From Prolixibacteraceae bacterium (GTDB lineage Bacteria; Bacteroidota; Bacteroidia; Bacteroidales; Prolixibacteraceae), in the NCBI GenBank assembly GCA_025210775.1, contig JAOARB010000028.1, positions 62,001-126,000 on the forward strand: a DNA stretch of 64,000 nt. The letters are read 5' to 3'. The translations under genes were made by a program, and so were the position numbers. Shown here piece after piece: positions 62,737 to 64,000 of this stretch (position 1 is the first letter of the stretch; each line of letters opens with the position of its first letter). The notes beneath the pieces were generated by a model that saw only the letters and a program-made list of their open reading frames with translations, was not told where the DNA came from and ran no database searches.

Positions 62737-64000
62737 ATGAAACAAACTCTTATTATGTTTGTGTTTGCCTTATGCTGTTTCTCTGTTTTTAATACACAGG
62801 CACAAATGGCAGCACCAATCACAGTTAAAGGAACAATCACAGATGCTGATTCGGGAAAACCATTGGAAGGAGTCTCTGTCTTAATTAAAAATCAAAATCA
62901 AGGAACCGTTTCAAATAAAAACGGACACTATGAGATACAATTGAATAAAGAAAAAGAAGAAATAGAGTTTTCCTACTTAGGTTATAAGGTAAAAACGATA
63001 GTACTAAAATATAAGAGTCAAAATATAACAAAAAATATTTCTCTTGTTTTTGAATCAAAACTACTTGATGATGTTACGATATCAGCTAAGTCAGAGTCTC
63101 GAAAAATACGTGAACAAGCTCTTCCTGTATCTGTTATTTCAATGAGTCAACTTCAAGGTACCGTAAGTGATATTAATGATGTTCTTTCCAAGACATCAGG
63201 AGTAAAAATACGTGCCACAGGAGGCGTTGGTAGTGCTTCACGTGTTTCTGTAAGAGGGCTAGAAGGAAAGCGAGTAGGATTCTTTATCGACGGAACCCCA
63301 ATGAGTGACAACATGGATTTTGTTAGTATCAATGATATCCCTGTAGACATGATTGAACGTATTGAAATCTTCAAAGGTATTGTACCAGCAAAATTTGGAG
63401 GTTCCTCAATCGGCGGAGCAGTGAATATCGTTTTAAAAGAATATCCACCAAAGTACCTAGACGCAAGCTATACGATTCAATCTTTCAACACCCACAAGAT
63501 TTCTACTGCCATGAAAACAAACAAAAATGGTATAGAGATGGGAATAGGTGGCTTCTATACTTATTCCGATAATGACTATAAAATGCAACTGCCTCTTCGA
63601 AACAAGTCACAGCACAATAACGATGGTGCACCAATGATCAAAAGAGATCACGATCAATTCAAGAAGATTGTAATTGGTGGAGGTTTCACTTCTAAGAAGT
63701 GGTATTTTGATAAAATAAAAATTGAACCATCTGTTGTTATAAGTAGAAAAGAGATTCAAGGAATAGAATACAATATTCAAAGTGCATACAGTCTTATGAA
63801 TGCCTATTTATGTAATTCTATACTTGAGAAGGATGACTTCTTAATAGACGGATTAGATCTAGACTTTGAAAATGCCTTTACCTATTCATTGTATCAACTT
63901 AGAGACACAGCAATGCTTCGTTATAGTTGGGACATGAAGCCATTAGCACCAATAAGTCAATATGGAGGTGAAATAGGCAAACAACCGAATGATTCATACA
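62737..64000 (+). CDS. TonB-dependent receptor (partial, cut by window end)
   Basis: The ATG at 62737 opens a frame that stays open to the window edge (421 residues seen). A signal peptide (about 1-23, NTQAQ) precedes a CarboxypepD_reg-like domain (about 28-110: VKGTITDADSGKPLEGVSVL), a plug domain (about 120-230: ALPVSVISMSQLQG, RVSVRGLEGKRVGFFIDGTP, IERIEIFKGIVPAKFGGSSI, GGAVNIVLKE) and the first barrel strands. The plug motif is typical of siderophore or metal receptors. The PchR-like gene opposite is its likely regulator. No SusD follows within the window. Confidence 0.93.
   Translation, partial: MKQTLIMFVFALCCFSVFNTQAQMAAPITVKGTITDADSGKPLEGVSVLIKNQNQGTVSNKNGHYEIQLNKEKEEIEFSYLGYKVKTIVLKYKSQNITKNISLVFESKLLDDVTISAKSESRKIREQALPVSVISMSQLQGTVSDINDVLSKTSGVKIRATGGVGSASRVSVRGLEGKRVGFFIDGTPMSDNMDFVSINDIPVDMIERIEIFKGIVPAKFGGSSIGGAVNIVLKEYPPKYLDASYTIQSFNTHKISTAMKTNKNGIEMGIGGFYTYSDNDYKMQLPLRNKSQHNNDGAPMIKRDHDQFKKIVIGGGFTSKKWYFDKIKIEPSVVISRKEIQGIEYNIQSAYSLMNAYLCNSILEKDDFLIDGLDLDFENAFTYSLYQLRDTAMLRYSWDMKPLAPISQYGGEIGKQPNDSY

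Overview
The window is AT-rich and reads as a chromosome segment of a Bacteroidota, most likely a marine, polysaccharide-degrading member of the Marinilabiliales/Prolixibacteraceae type (the family-level guess is inference). The grounds are a full aerotolerance-type Bat operon, a C-terminal T9SS sorting domain, CarboxypepD_reg/TonB-dependent receptors, a DUF5686 protein, S46 and S9 peptidases, and repeated matches to the Bacteroidota promoter (TTG, N17-20, TAnnTTTG) in front of genes that mostly lack Shine-Dalgarno sites. No rRNA, tRNA or CRISPR array was recognised.

Layout. 1-0.9 kb: one unassigned gene. 0.9-2.7 kb: a gene-free, repeat-dense stretch with nested inverted repeats, a MITE-like unit carrying an 11-nt phased CCATGG array, and a possible dead coding fragment. 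2.7-11.4 kb: the moxR-DUF58-bat operon (MoxR ATPase, DUF58, a membrane-anchored BatD-like protein, BatA, BatB, BatC, BatD, BatE). 11.7-20.9 kb: an S9 peptidase, an AraC regulator with an outer-membrane receptor, a DUF5686 protein, and a decayed second copy of the DUF5686 gene. 21-27 kb: small exported proteins, a DUF368-aroE-OmpA/PD40 operon and a LysE exporter. 27.7-38.9 kb: a glycosaminoglycan-type degradation locus on the minus strand (sulfatase, heparinase II/III lyase, GH88 unsaturated glucuronyl hydrolase, a TPR protein and a 1382-residue PL8-like lyase fused to a beta-propeller and a T9SS domain). 39-51.7 kb: mostly housekeeping genes (YggS, DHOD-like, DPP11-like S46 peptidase, methyltransferase, TPR histidine kinase, exported DsbA-like protein, Spm-type transporter, Smr protein, MATE pump, ferredoxin). 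51.7-64 kb: a second phased-repeat element, a small membrane protein, an OvoA-type ovothiol synthase, a helicase/TerD gene pair, two AraC regulators, a lipoprotein, a TIM-barrel protein and a TonB receptor cut by the window end.

How the genes work together. In the lyase locus, lyases cut uronic-acid polymers by beta-elimination, GH88 removes the unsaturated uronic acid from the products, and the sulfatase desulfates them. No SusC/SusD pair is present here, so uptake must be encoded elsewhere or use different transporters. The Bat genes form one ATPase/vWA/TPR envelope module driven by a well-matched promoter.

The most interesting candidate is the two-gene unit at 55605-58519. It encodes a UvrD-like superfamily 1 helicase whose extra C-terminal region ends in a HEPN-like RNxxxH signature, translationally coupled (ATGA overlap) to a TerD-family protein. 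A 42-codon ORF with its own terminator-like hairpin lies antisense just downstream. This has the look of a stress or defence module, which is an inference. The second notable signal is the set of 11-nt phased inverted repeat arrays at about 2.0, 27.3 and 52.1 kb. Two of them carry the same 18-nt sequence exactly 44 nt upstream.
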